Origin: Sphingomonas sp.
Lineage (GTDB): Bacteria; Pseudomonadota; Alphaproteobacteria; Sphingomonadales; Sphingomonadaceae
NCBI GenBank assembly: GCA_021732445.1
Contig: JAKFUZ010000015.1
Location: 1 to 64,000, forward strand
Direction: 5' to 3'
DNA: 64,000 nucleotides
Shown one piece after another: positions 1-10,144 of this stretch. The notes below the pieces were generated by a model, which was not told the DNA's origin, did not search any database, and saw nothing but the letters and a program-made list of their open reading frames with translations. Numbering within the stretch: position 1 is the first letter of the stretch; every line of letters begins with the position of its first letter. The position numbers and the translations under genes were made by a program.

Positions 1-18
1 GGCGCCGCGCCGGAAAAC

Positions 19-351
19 ATGCCCAACATTGCGCATGCCAGCTTCTCGATCGGCGATGTCGTGCGCCACCGGCTGTTCGATTTTCGCGGCGTGATCTTCG
101 ATGTCGACCCCGTCTTTGCCAATAGCGAGGAATGGTATGAGTCGATTCCCGCCGACATCCGCCCGCCAAAAGACCAGCCCTTTTATCACCTGCTCGCCGA
201 AAATATGGAAAGCAGCTACGTCGCTTATGTCAGCCAGCAAAATCTGGTGCCCGACGAAAGCGAAGAACCGATTGACCATCCGGCGATCTCGGGCCTGTTC
301 ACCGGCTATGCCGATGGGCGTTATCGGCTGCGGCGCGAACACCGGCACTGA
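19..351 (+). CDS. hspQ: Heat shock protein HspQ (YccV-like, hemimethylated-DNA-binding fold)
   Basis: The 110-residue product matches the HspQ/YccV family over its whole length. It has the opening SIGDVVRHRLFDFRGVIFDVDP and the central block with PFYHLLAENME and YVSQQNL that are typical of the family. In enterobacteria HspQ is a small heat-inducible protein that modulates Lon protease and binds hemimethylated oriC DNA in vitro; which role applies here is inference. It is cytosolic, with no signal peptide. The ATG follows a weak purine stretch (ggaaa). The gene faces the TonB receptor, and a strong bidirectional terminator lies about 20 bp after its stop. It may belong to an operon whose upstream part lies outside the window. 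Confidence 0.9.
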   Translation: MPNIAHASFSIGDVVRHRLFDFRGVIFDVDPVFANSEEWYESIPADIRPPKDQPFYHLLAENMESSYVAYVSQQNLVPDESEEPIDHPAISGLFTGYADGRYRLRREHRH

Positions 352-371
352 CCCGGCCCGAATGGTCCGCC

Positions 372-403
372 AAAAAAGGGGGCTGCGAGGCCCCCTTTTT
401 CTT
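372..403. terminator. Bidirectional Rho-independent terminator between hspQ and the TonB receptor
   Basis: An A-run precedes GGGGGC, a six-base loop (tgcgag) and GCCCCC, followed by TTTTTCTT. The A-tract on one side and the T-tract on the other give an intrinsic terminator on both strands, which fits the convergent hspQ and receptor genes. Confidence 0.9.
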
Positions 404-427
404 AGCCGGCAGCAACGCCTGCGTCGA

Positions 428-3010
428 TCAGAAGTTCACCGAGCCGCGCACATACAGGAAGCGCCCGTTAAAGCCGAACGGCGACAGGCTCGAATAAGGC
501 AGGAAGAACGCATTGTTGCCAAACACGCCGCCTGCCGGCGACCGGTCGGGATAGACATCGAACACGTTGTTGGCGCCCACCGCGATGTCAAAGCCGCGCA
601 GCACGCCGACATGCCCTTCCACATCCGTCACCCATTTCGGCGTGAGTGTGAAATCGCCCGGCCCCTGCCCTCGCCCAAGCGCGATGTTGGTCGAACCGCC
701 CGGCACGAACACCGAGCCGAACCGGTTGGTGCGGATATTGGCGCCAAACCTGCCGAGCGACCAGTCAAGCGACAGGTTGAGCTTGTCGCGGGGCTGCCCG
801 TCGGTCAGGCGAAAACTTTCGGTCCGCCCAAACAGCAGCAGCCCCGGCAGCGACGGCAGCGCCGCCCGGCGGGTGATGGCGGTGGTGTTGTAATTATAAC
901 CAGCGGTGAAGCGGAAACGCCCCGCGCCGAAATCCGGCACCCGATAGGTCGCGACCACATCAAGACCTTGCGTGCGCGTGTTCACACCATTTACGAAGAA
1001 CCGCGCCGACGTGACGTTGTTGATGCCGGCCGCCTGCAAAATGGCGACGACGGCGGCCCCTTGCAAATTCTCGGTCAGCGTCACCCGGTCACGAATGCTG
1101 ATGTTGTAATAATCCACCGTCAGGTTCAGCCCGCGGATTGGCGCTAGCGTCACGCCACCGCCAAAATTGGTCGCTTTTTCGGCGCGCAACTGGCGTGACC
1201 CAAGCGCAACGGCCACCCGGTCAGACACCGGGAAGGTGCCGACCTCGATAAGCTGGCCGCCGACATTGTTGGTCGAGGTCGTCGCGAAGAATTGCTGCGC
1301 AAGGCTTGGCGCGCGAAAGCCCGTTGAAATCGACCCGCGGACGGCCACACCCGCGATCAACTCCAGACGCGCGGCAATCTTGCCGTTAACGGTGGAGCCA
1401 AAGTCAGAGAAACGCTCGTAGCGGCCAGCGACCTGCACGTTCAGCGCGTCAATAATGTCGGTATCAATTTCGGCATAGCCGGCAAAGCTGTTGCGCGACA
1501 CATCGACCACATTGTTCGGCCGGAAACCGGGAAAAACCTGCGCGCCGCCGGCTGCGCCATTGGCCGTAAAGGGGCCGTTGATGAAGCTGGCGACGCTACC
1601 CTGGCGGATCTTGAAATTCTCGTCCCGAAATTCGCCGCCAAAGGCCAGGCCGAAAGATTTGACGAAGCCAATGTCAAATTTGTGGGTGATATCAAGGTTG
1701 ACGACCGTTTGCCCGGCCGCAAGCCCGCCCGCATCAAACACGCGGGGGCTGTCAATCCCGCCAAGGGACACGTTGAAGCTGTTCTCAACCGAATAATCGA
1801 GCTGGTTGGAGCCGTAGACGACCGACAGGTCGGCGTTCCACCCGCCGCCAATATCGCCCTTCAGCCCGAGCGTTCCCGAGACATCCTCGATCTGGCTGGC
1901 GATGAGCGGCAGGAAGCCATCGGGGTAAAAGGGCACAAAGCTGGTGGTCGATGCCGCAAAATCGCGGTTGCGAGGGTCGTTTGCGCGGCGGTAAAAACCG
2001 GCGCCATTGGCGTCGCGAATGCCATAACTTCCAAAGGCATAGGCCTGGATGTCGGGCAGAATATCATAGCCGGCGTTGATGAAGAAGTTGAAGTCCACCG
2101 CCTTTCCGTCGCCAAAGCGGTGGCTGAAGCGGTTGAAGGTCAGCTCGCGCGGATCGCCAATTGTGGGATATTGGCGGCGCGGGTCAGCGCCCGAGCGGTT
2201 GGTCGGGTCACGATCGACAAACTGGCCGGAAAACACGAAAAAGCCCCGGTCGCCGACCGGCAACCCAAGACTGGTCGCAAGCGTAAGGGTTGCGCCGTCG
2301 CTGCGGCCGCGCGGCCCGTTGGTAACAAGCTGGAGCAGGTCATTGGCGCCGCCGCCCGCCGTCGTGACCACAGGCAGGCCGTTTGCGCCTGTCTGGACGC
2401 CGCTGATTTCGGAAACGCCGCTCAGCGTGGTCTCATACTGGCCATAGGTGACCTGCGCGCGCACCCCGGTTTTCTTGCTGAGACCAAGGTTGATGACGCC
2501 GGCAATCGCGTCCGACCCATATTGCGAGGAGGCGCCGTCACGCAGCACTTCGATCCGGTCGATCGCGATCGGCGGAATTTCGTTGAGATCAACTGCCGAT
2601 GACCCGCGCCCGACCGATCCGTTTAGGTTGAGCAGCGCCGCTGTGTGACGCCGCTTGCCGTTTACAAGCACCAGAACCTGGTCGGGCGACAGGCCGCGCA
2701 GCGTGGCCGGCCGCAGCGAGTCGGTGCCGTCGGTAAGCGAGGGCTGCGGAAAGTTGAACGAAGGCACAAGCTGGTTCAGCACCTTGTTCGTCTCGGTAAA
2801 GCCCGACGTGGTTAGCTGTTCCGAGGTGATGACGTCGATCGGCACCGGGCTGTCGGCAACCGTGCGGTCGCTCAGGCGGCTGCCCGTTACGGTAATGGTG
2901 TCGGCGGGGTCTGCCGGCACCTTTGCCGACTGCGCCATTGCAGGTGCTGCGGCCAGCACCGCAACGAGCGACACCGTTGTGCCAAAAAGTGCAGCAAGTG
3001 ACTGTTTCAT
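428..3010 (-). CDS. TonB-dependent outer-membrane receptor
   Basis: This 860-residue protein has a Sec signal peptide (MKQSLAALFG..., cleaved near APAMAQ). A plug domain follows, with the usual landmarks ITVTGSR, TLRGLSPDQVLVLVNGKR and IDRIEVLRDGASSQYGSDAIAGVINL. The long remainder is beta-barrel, ending in a terminal phenylalanine (VRGSVNF) as outer-membrane proteins do. Such receptors take up siderophores, vitamins or oligosaccharides using TonB-ExbBD energy. No substrate-specific partner lies beside it, so the ligand is unknown. The gene has a 272-bp upstream region containing TGCA-rich repeats (see findings). Sphingomonads usually carry many paralogues of this family. Confidence 0.93.
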   Translation of the reverse strand: MKQSLAALFGTTVSLVAVLAAAPAMAQSAKVPADPADTITVTGSRLSDRTVADSPVPIDVITSEQLTTSGFTETNKVLNQLVPSFNFPQPSLTDGTDSLRPATLRGLSPDQVLVLVNGKRRHTAALLNLNGSVGRGSSAVDLNEIPPIAIDRIEVLRDGASSQYGSDAIAGVINLGLSKKTGVRAQVTYGQYETTLSGVSEISGVQTGANGLPVVTTAGGGANDLLQLVTNGPRGRSDGATLTLATSLGLPVGDRGFFVFSGQFVDRDPTNRSGADPRRQYPTIGDPRELTFNRFSHRFGDGKAVDFNFFINAGYDILPDIQAYAFGSYGIRDANGAGFYRRANDPRNRDFAASTTSFVPFYPDGFLPLIASQIEDVSGTLGLKGDIGGGWNADLSVVYGSNQLDYSVENSFNVSLGGIDSPRVFDAGGLAAGQTVVNLDITHKFDIGFVKSFGLAFGGEFRDENFKIRQGSVASFINGPFTANGAAGGAQVFPGFRPNNVVDVSRNSFAGYAEIDTDIIDALNVQVAGRYERFSDFGSTVNGKIAARLELIAGVAVRGSISTGFRAPSLAQQFFATTSTNNVGGQLIEVGTFPVSDRVAVALGSRQLRAEKATNFGGGVTLAPIRGLNLTVDYYNISIRDRVTLTENLQGAAVVAILQAAGINNVTSARFFVNGVNTRTQGLDVVATYRVPDFGAGRFRFTAGYNYNTTAITRRAALPSLPGLLLFGRTESFRLTDGQPRDKLNLSLDWSLGRFGANIRTNRFGSVFVPGGSTNIALGRGQGPGDFTLTPKWVTDVEGHVGVLRGFDIAVGANNVFDVYPDRSPAGGVFGNNAFFLPYSSLSPFGFNGRFLYVRGSVNF

Positions 3011-3191
3011 CGGCGGAAATACCCCCCAAATGTTGATGGTGCAGCAAGTTGAGGTGCAACTCGCCTAATATTTGGAACATAGCCATGGCCACCGATGTAA
3101 CAATGATGCAATGCAGCAGAATAGAAGTTTCGATAATTGCTGTTGCCATCATGCAACACAGGCCGCTTGCGGAAATGACGCCGCTTGGCGG

Positions 3192-3220
3192 TTGACACGA
3201 GCCAGCGCTTGGCATAGCTG
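3192..3220 (+). promoter_or_regulatory. Possible sigma-70 promoter for rplU-rpmA
   Basis: A perfect TTGACA at 3192-3197 is followed, after 17 bp, by a poor -10 (TAGCTG). It lies about 65 bp before the rplU start. The -35 is convincing and the -10 is not. Confidence 0.35.
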
Positions 3221-3282
3221 ACCATCCTTTCCGCGCCGGTTCGCCGAGCGCGGGGTGATCTGTTGGAAAGTGATTAAAGGCC

Positions 3283-3657
3283 ATGTTCGCAGTCGTGCGC
3301 ACGGGCGGCAAGCAGTATCGCGTTGCCGCAGGAGACAAGATCGTTGTGGAGAAGCTTGCCGGTGAAGCTGGCGAGTCGATCACGCTTGGCGACGTGCTGC
3401 TCGCGGGCGAAGGCGCTGAGCTGGCATCGGTGGAGGGCCTGACGGTCGCGGCCGAGATCATCGCGCAGGCCAAGGGCGAGAAGGTCATCGTCTTCAAAAA
3501 GCGCCGCCGCCATAATTATCGCCGCCGCAACGGCCATCGCCAGCAGCACACAATCCTCAGGATCGTGAGCATCGGTGCCGCTGACGCAAAGCCTGCAAAG
3601 GCGAAGAAAGCCGCCGCTGCTCCTGCCGAGGGCGCAAGCCCGGCAGCCGACGCATAA
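3283..3657 (+). CDS. rplU: 50S ribosomal protein L21
   Basis: The 124-residue product opens [14 protein letters not shown] and contains the [17 protein letters not shown] stretch that contacts 23S rRNA. Both are diagnostic for bL21. The usual ~100-residue core is followed by a 20-residue Ala/Lys/Pro tail, an extension common in alphaproteobacteria. It is the first gene of the rplU-rpmA pair and is followed 30 bp later by rpmA. A ggaaag element about 12 bp upstream and an aagg right before the ATG are the available ribosome-binding sites. Confidence 0.97.
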   Translation: MFAVVRTGGKQYRVAAGDKIVVEKLAGEAGESITLGDVLLAGEGAELASVEGLTVAAEIIAQAKGEKVIVFKKRRRHNYRRRNGHRQQHTILRIVSIGAADAKPAKAKKAAAAPAEGASPAADA

Positions 3658-3687
3658 GCGCGAACGCAAATTCGAGGAAGATAGACG

Positions 3688-3963
3688 ATGGCACATAAGA
3701 AAGCAGGCGGCTCTTCGCGCAACGGTCGCGATTCAGCGGGTCGCCGTCTCGGCGTAAAGAAGTTCGGCGGCCAGGAAGTCGTTGCCGGCAATATCCTGGT
3801 GCGCCAGCGCGGGACCAAATTCTATCCGGGCCGCAATGTCGGCATTGGCAAGGATCACACGCTGTTCGCGCTTACCGATGGCCGCGTGGAATTCCACTCG
3901 GGCAAACTCGGCCGAACTTTCTGTTCGGTAGCCATGCCGGAAATGGCGATTGCCGCCGAATAA
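3688..3963 (+). CDS. rpmA: 50S ribosomal protein L27
   Basis: The 91-residue product begins [16 protein letters not shown], the invariant N-terminal arm of bL27 that reaches into the peptidyl transferase centre. The [21 protein letters not shown] motif follows. The N-terminus has no Firmicutes-type cleavable extension. A gaggaag Shine-Dalgarno lies about 8 bp upstream. It is cotranscribed with rplU, and a complex hairpin region follows the stop. Confidence 0.97.
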   Translation: MAHKKAGGSSRNGRDSAGRRLGVKKFGGQEVVAGNILVRQRGTKFYPGRNVGIGKDHTLFALTDGRVEFHSGKLGRTFCSVAMPEMAIAAE

Positions 3964-3992
3964 CATCGGGTAACCAGCCGGGTTGCCCACCA

Positions 3993-4063
3993 GGGTGACC
4001 CGCCGGTCTTGGACACAAGACCCAGCCAGACAAGGGAGACGGGTCACCCCGGCTCCCTTTTTT
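3993..4063 (+). terminator. Terminator with overlapping alternative hairpin (attenuator-like) after rpmA
   Basis: Two structures compete here. GGGTGACCC (3993-4001) can pair perfectly with GGGTCACCC (4041-4049) and would enclose a second perfect hairpin, GGTCTTG (4005-4011) with CAAGACC (4016-4022). Alternatively AAGGGAG (4032-4038) pairs with CTCCCTT (4053-4059), followed by T's to 4063, which is an intrinsic terminator. The terminator loop contains 4041-4049, so the long helix and the terminator should exclude each other. The region could set readthrough from rpmA into the acetyltransferase, TetR and obg genes. Confidence 0.6.
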
Positions 4064-4142
4064 CATGCTCCCTCAACCGCTTTGTCGCCGACACGTCACG
4101 CAGATGTGCAAGCGACCGGGCCAAGCGACGAGGAGAGTAGCA

Positions 4143-4688
4143 ATGTTCGTTCGGACGCCCAGATTGACGTTACGGCCCGGCTGGCCAGAAGATGCCGCGG
4201 CCATCACCCAAGCCATTGCGCATGAGGAGGTCGCCTTCAAGCTGGCCCGCCTCCCCTGGCCCTATGAGGAACGCCATGCGGCTGAATGGCTTGCGCGCGC
4301 GCCGCAGCCGGGCGAGGTGACGCTGACCATTCTCGCGCATGAGGGCCCGGTTCCCCGGCTGGTCGGCGGCGTCGGCATTCACCCGGATGAGCATGGTCAT
4401 GAACTTGGCTATTGGCTGACGCCAAGCGCCTGGGGGCGCGGCTATGCAACCGAAGCCGCCCGCGCGATGCTGGGCGTTGCGCGTTATGCGATGGGGCTGA
4501 AGCGGCTGAACTCGGGGCACTTCATGGACAATCCGGCTTCCGGGCGCGTGCTGACCAAGCTCGGCTTCCGGCGGGTGGGCGTTGCGCCGCGGCACTGCAT
4601 GTCGCTCGGCGTGGACAAGCCATGCGCGGAGATGACGCTCGACCTTGCGGAGGAAGACCCGCGCGACACCACGTTAATGGCGGCCTGA
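4143..4688 (+). CDS. GNAT family N-acetyltransferase (RimJ/RimL-like)
   Basis: The 181-residue product opens FVRTPRLTLRPGWPEDAAAI and has the acetyl-CoA-binding segment YWLTPSAWGRGYATEAARAML, followed by NPASGRVLTKLGFRRVG. This is the pattern of the GNAT branch that includes RimJ/RimL-type acetyltransferases. The substrate cannot be read from sequence. The start is the ATG at 4143, preceded by aggagag at a 5-bp gap; an in-frame ATG at 4065 lies against the terminator and lacks such a site. A GNAT gene between rpmA and obg is a recurring arrangement in sphingomonads, as I recall. Confidence 0.88.
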   Translation: MFVRTPRLTLRPGWPEDAAAITQAIAHEEVAFKLARLPWPYEERHAAEWLARAPQPGEVTLTILAHEGPVPRLVGGVGIHPDEHGHELGYWLTPSAWGRGYATEAARAMLGVARYAMGLKRLNSGHFMDNPASGRVLTKLGFRRVGVAPRHCMSLGVDKPCAEMTLDLAEEDPRDTTLMAA

Positions 4689-4754
4689 GCACCGCTCGGG
4701 CCGCCTGCGCCCCTCATCACCCGCAGCCAAACGCGCCGTTTGCGCGCTAGACAG

Positions 4755-4783
4755 TTGCTTTCCCGCCCAGAACGGGAGCAAAG
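4755..4783. promoter_or_regulatory. Imperfect palindrome, possible TetR operator
   Basis: The left part TTGCTTTCCCG and the right part CGGGAGCAA form an imperfect inverted repeat around CCCAGAA, with a two-base TT bulge. It lies 50-80 bp before the tetR-type gene, where an autoregulatory operator could sit. The case rests on position and symmetry only. Confidence 0.3.
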
Positions 4784-4834
4784 TCTTCGGGGCGATTTGT
4801 CGCTGAATACAAAAATGGGACGCTCTTCATTTCC

Positions 4835-5434
4835 GTGTCACTCGCTCGCAGACGTTTAAGTCCGGAAGAATCGCGCGACAACGCGCTGGAAGCCGCGCGC
4901 GCGCTGTTGCTGGAAGACGGCCCGCATGCGGTGACGCTAAAGGCAGTCGCGGCGCGCATTGGCCGGACGCACGCCAATCTGCTCCACCATTTCGGCTCGG
5001 CGGCCGGGCTGCAAAAGGCGCTGATGGCGCATATGGCCGAAACAATTGTCGCAACGATTGCAGCAGCCGTCATGCGCGCGCGGCACGGCGACCATGATCC
5101 GCGCGAAGTAGTCGACCTGACCTTTGACGCGTTTGGCAAAGAAGGCGCCGGGGCGCTTGCGAGCTGGATGATCCTGTCGGGCAACGAAAATGCGCTGGAC
5201 CCGATTCTTGGAGCGATTCACGGCCTTGTCGATCAGCTGGCGCTCGACAAGGAAATGCATGGTCCGTCGTTGCACGAAGAAACGCTGGCGCTGGTGCTTT
5301 CGGCGCTGGGTGATGCGCTGCTTGGCGGCCCCATGGCCAACGCGCTTGGCCTGCCGCGCGGCGCCGCGCGGGAACTGGCCGTAAAGCAGCTCACCGCGTC
5401 AAGAATAGCTGCCGGATTGCCGGTGAAACTATAA
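4835..5434 (+). CDS. TetR/AcrR family transcriptional regulator
   Basis: The 199-residue protein has an N-terminal TetR-type helix-turn-helix: AARALLLEDGPHAVTLKAVA, then ARIGRTHANLLHHFGSAAGL with the conserved HHFGS turn. A helical ligand-binding domain fills the rest. The start is GTG; the nearest upstream ATG is out of frame. The effector and targets are unknown. It lies between the acetyltransferase and obg, both on the same strand, and is the least expected member of this otherwise conserved ribosomal/obg neighbourhood. Confidence 0.85.
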   Translation: MSLARRRLSPEESRDNALEAARALLLEDGPHAVTLKAVAARIGRTHANLLHHFGSAAGLQKALMAHMAETIVATIAAAVMRARHGDHDPREVVDLTFDAFGKEGAGALASWMILSGNENALDPILGAIHGLVDQLALDKEMHGPSLHEETLALVLSALGDALLGGPMANALGLPRGAARELAVKQLTASRIAAGLPVKL

Positions 5435-5474
5435 GCCGGCGCCGCGCACTGGATAAACCGGCATATTTCACTAG

Positions 5475-7644
<2,170 letters not shown>

Positions 7645-7648
<4 letters not shown>

Positions 7649-8544
7649 TGCTGGCGGTGACGGGCGGCACGGGGTTTGTCGGCGGCGTGGTGCTGCGCCT
7701 GGCGGCTGAGGCCGGACACGCTGTCCGCGCGCTGACCCGGCGGCCGCAGCCGCTGCGCGCCGGCGTTGAATGGATCGAAGGCGCGCTTGACGACGCGCGC
7801 GCGCTTGCCCGGCTGGTCGATGGCGTGGACGCAGTAATCCACATAGCCGGGGTCACGACCGCTGCGGATCGCGCAGGCTTTGAAGCGGGCAATGTCAGCG
7901 GCGCGGCGGCGATGATCGACGCAGCGCGGGCCGCAGGCGTCACCCGCTTTGTGCACGTATCGTCGCTGGCGGCGCGCGAGCCGGCGCTCTCAATATATGG
8001 CGGCTCCAAAGCGGCGGGCGAGCGGATCGTCGAGGCTTCCGCGCTAGATTGGTCGATTGTTCGCCCGCCGGCCATCTATGGGCCGGGCGAATTGCTTGAC
8101 CTGTTCCGCATGGCGGCGCGCGGCTTTGTGCTGCTGCCCCCCGGTGGGCGCGCTTCCATCGTCGGGGTCGAGGATCTGGCCCGGCTGCTGATTGCGCTGG
8201 CCGCGCCCGGCACCCCGGCTGGCGTGCTGTATGAGGTGGATGACGAGCGCGCCGATGGGTGGGACCACCGCGATCTTGCCCGCGCGATTGGCGAAGCGGT
8301 CGGCCGGCGCATCCTCCCGCTGCCAGCCCCGCGCCCGCTGATGACGCTGGCCTCGCTTGGCGATCGCATGGTGCGGGGGAAAAAGGCGCTGCTGACCGCC
8401 GACCGGGTGGGTTACCTGTGCCATCCAGACTGGACCGTCGACCCCGCCCGGCGCCCGCCGCCCGATCTGTGGCGCCCAACCCAGGATACGCGCGCCGGAC
8501 TTGCCGAAACGGCTGCATGGTATCGCGCGCAAGGGCTGTTATAA
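7645..8544 (+). CDS. NAD(P)-dependent epimerase/dehydratase-type SDR, probable ceramide reductase CerR
   Basis: The 299-residue extended short-chain dehydrogenase has an N-terminal Rossmann motif GGTGFVGG and a catalytic Y-x3-K (YGGSK). In Caulobacter a protein of this class, CerR, encoded beside serine palmitoyltransferase, reduces the 3-keto group of the sphingoid base or oxidised ceramide. This one lies 66 bp before an ACP and serine palmitoyltransferase pair, so the same role is the best inference. It overlaps proB by 4 bp (ATGA), so it may also be transcribed with proB. A complex-I-like or other SDR reductase is the alternative. Confidence 0.65.
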
Positions 8545-8610
8545 CGCCTGCCGGAATGGTGCCGCATTTGGCTGGCATGGCACCCGCACAAACCGCATCG
8601 AAGGACCGAC

Positions 8611-8853
8611 ATGAACGATCGTACTGCCGTTTCCGACACCGTCACCGCACTGATCGAACCGTTCAACAAAAAGGGCGTGGCGCTCAGCGATGCGACGAGT
8701 TTTCAAGGCAATCTTGAATGGGACAGCCTGACGGTTATGGATTTCGTAGCCGCCGTTGAGGACGAGTTCGAGATCGTCATCACGATGAACATGCAGGCCG
8801 AAATCGAAACCGTCGGGCAGTTGGTCGACGCCGTGTTGAAGCTGAAAGGATAA
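8611..8853 (+). CDS. Acyl carrier protein dedicated to serine palmitoyltransferase
   Basis: The 80-residue acidic protein carries the 4'-phosphopantetheine site DSL (WDSLTVMDFVAAVEDEF). It sits 3 bp upstream of the serine palmitoyltransferase start, an arrangement conserved in sphingolipid-making alphaproteobacteria. There the ACP is believed to deliver the acyl group to SPT. It is unlike the housekeeping AcpP, which normally lies beside fabG/fabF. A good aagga ribosome-binding site lies 7 bp before the ATG. Confidence 0.88.
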   Translation: MNDRTAVSDTVTALIEPFNKKGVALSDATSFQGNLEWDSLTVMDFVAAVEDEFEIVITMNMQAEIETVGQLVDAVLKLKG

Positions 8854-8856
8854 GCC

Positions 8857-10092
8857 ATGGCCAGCGCCTCCATCATCGACACACCGCCCGTCACCGACCT
8901 GATGAGCAAGTTTGACGACCTTATCGCCGAACGCCAGGCGCTCATCGACACAGGTGTGCGCGACCCCTTTGGCATTGTGATGGACGAGGTGCGTTCGCCG
9001 ACCATGGCCATCATCAAGGGCAAGGAAACCATCCTGCTCGGCACCTATAACTATATGGGCATGACCTTTGACCCCGATGTCATTCAGGCCGGCAAGGACG
9101 CGCTCGACAAGTTCGGCTCGGGCACCAATGGCAGCCGGATGCTCAACGGCACGTTTCGCGATCATGTCGCGGCCGAAGAGGCGCTGAAGGAGTTTTACGG
9201 CACCACGTCCGCCATGGTCTTTTCGACCGGCTATCAGGCGAATCTGGGGATTATCGCGACGATTGCGGGCAAGGGCGATTATGTCATCCTCGATGCCGAC
9301 AGCCACGCCTCAATCTATGATGGCTGCGCGATGGGCAATGCCGAAATCGTGCGGTTCCGCCATAATTCGGTGGAAGACCTGGACAAGCGGCTGGGCCGGC
9401 TGCCGGCCGAAGCGCCCAAGCTGGTCGTGCTCGAAGGCGTTTATTCGATGCTGGGTGACATTGCGCCGCTGAAGGAAATGGTTGCGGTTGCCAAGCGCCA
9501 CGGGTGCATGGTGCTGGTCGATGAAGCGCATTCAATGGGCTTTTTCGGCGCGCATGGCCGCGGCGTTTACGAGGACCAGGGGCTTGAAGGACAGGTCGAT
9601 TTCGTGATCGGCACCTTCTCGAAATCAGTCGGCACGGTGGGCGGGTTTTGCGTGTCGAACCACCCCAAATTCGAGGCGGTGCGCATGGCGTGCCGGCCCT
9701 ATATCTTCACCGCATCACTCCCGCCCTCCGTCGTGGCGACAGCGGCAACGTCGATCCGCAAGCTGATGTGTGCGCACAACAAGCGCCAGCATTTGTGGGA
9801 AAATGCGCGAGCGCTCCATGGCGGGTTGACGGCAATGGGCTTCAAACTGGGCACCGCGACGCCCGAATCCGCCATTGTCGCAATTATCCTCGACGACCAG
9901 ACACAGGCAGTTGCGATGTGGCAGGCGCTGTTGGAAGCAGGGCTCTACGTCAACATGGCGCGCCCTCCGGCAACCCCGGCGGGCACCTATCTGCTGCGCT
10001 GCTCGCTTTGTGCCGAGCACAGCCCCGCGCAAATCAGCGCAGCGCTTGCCATGTTCCAGGCGGCAGGCCGTGCAGTGGGTGCGATCGGCTGA
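8857..10092 (+). CDS. spt: Serine palmitoyltransferase
   Basis: This 411-residue soluble alpha-oxoamine synthase condenses L-serine with an acyl thioester to give 3-ketosphinganine, the committed step of sphingolipid synthesis. Seen in sequence: GSGTNGSRMLNGT, DADSHASIYDG (the His that stacks on PLP, H150), VDEAHSMGFFG, the Schiff-base lysine K256 in GTFSKSVGT, and the late arginine R381 in LLRCSLCAEH. These match the Sphingomonas SPT rather than KBL or AONS. The gene directly follows its ACP and marks the organism as a sphingolipid producer. Confidence 0.95.
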   Translation: MASASIIDTPPVTDLMSKFDDLIAERQALIDTGVRDPFGIVMDEVRSPTMAIIKGKETILLGTYNYMGMTFDPDVIQAGKDALDKFGSGTNGSRMLNGTFRDHVAAEEALKEFYGTTSAMVFSTGYQANLGIIATIAGKGDYVILDADSHASIYDGCAMGNAEIVRFRHNSVEDLDKRLGRLPAEAPKLVVLEGVYSMLGDIAPLKEMVAVAKRHGCMVLVDEAHSMGFFGAHGRGVYEDQGLEGQVDFVIGTFSKSVGTVGGFCVSNHPKFEAVRMACRPYIFTASLPPSVVATAATSIRKLMCAHNKRQHLWENARALHGGLTAMGFKLGTATPESAIVAIILDDQTQAVAMWQALLEAGLYVNMARPPATPAGTYLLRCSLCAEHSPAQISAALAMFQAAGRAVGAIG

Positions 10093-10144
10093 CCGCGCAC
10101 TGCGGCTATCCGCCCGCCGCGCGAACCGTTACTATTACGGGCAG

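Noticed and set aside
8545..8610. GGTGCC...GGCACC hairpin between the CerR-like gene and ACP as a terminator
   Set aside because: The stem is only 6 bp with a long loop and no T-tract. Operon continuity is more likely.
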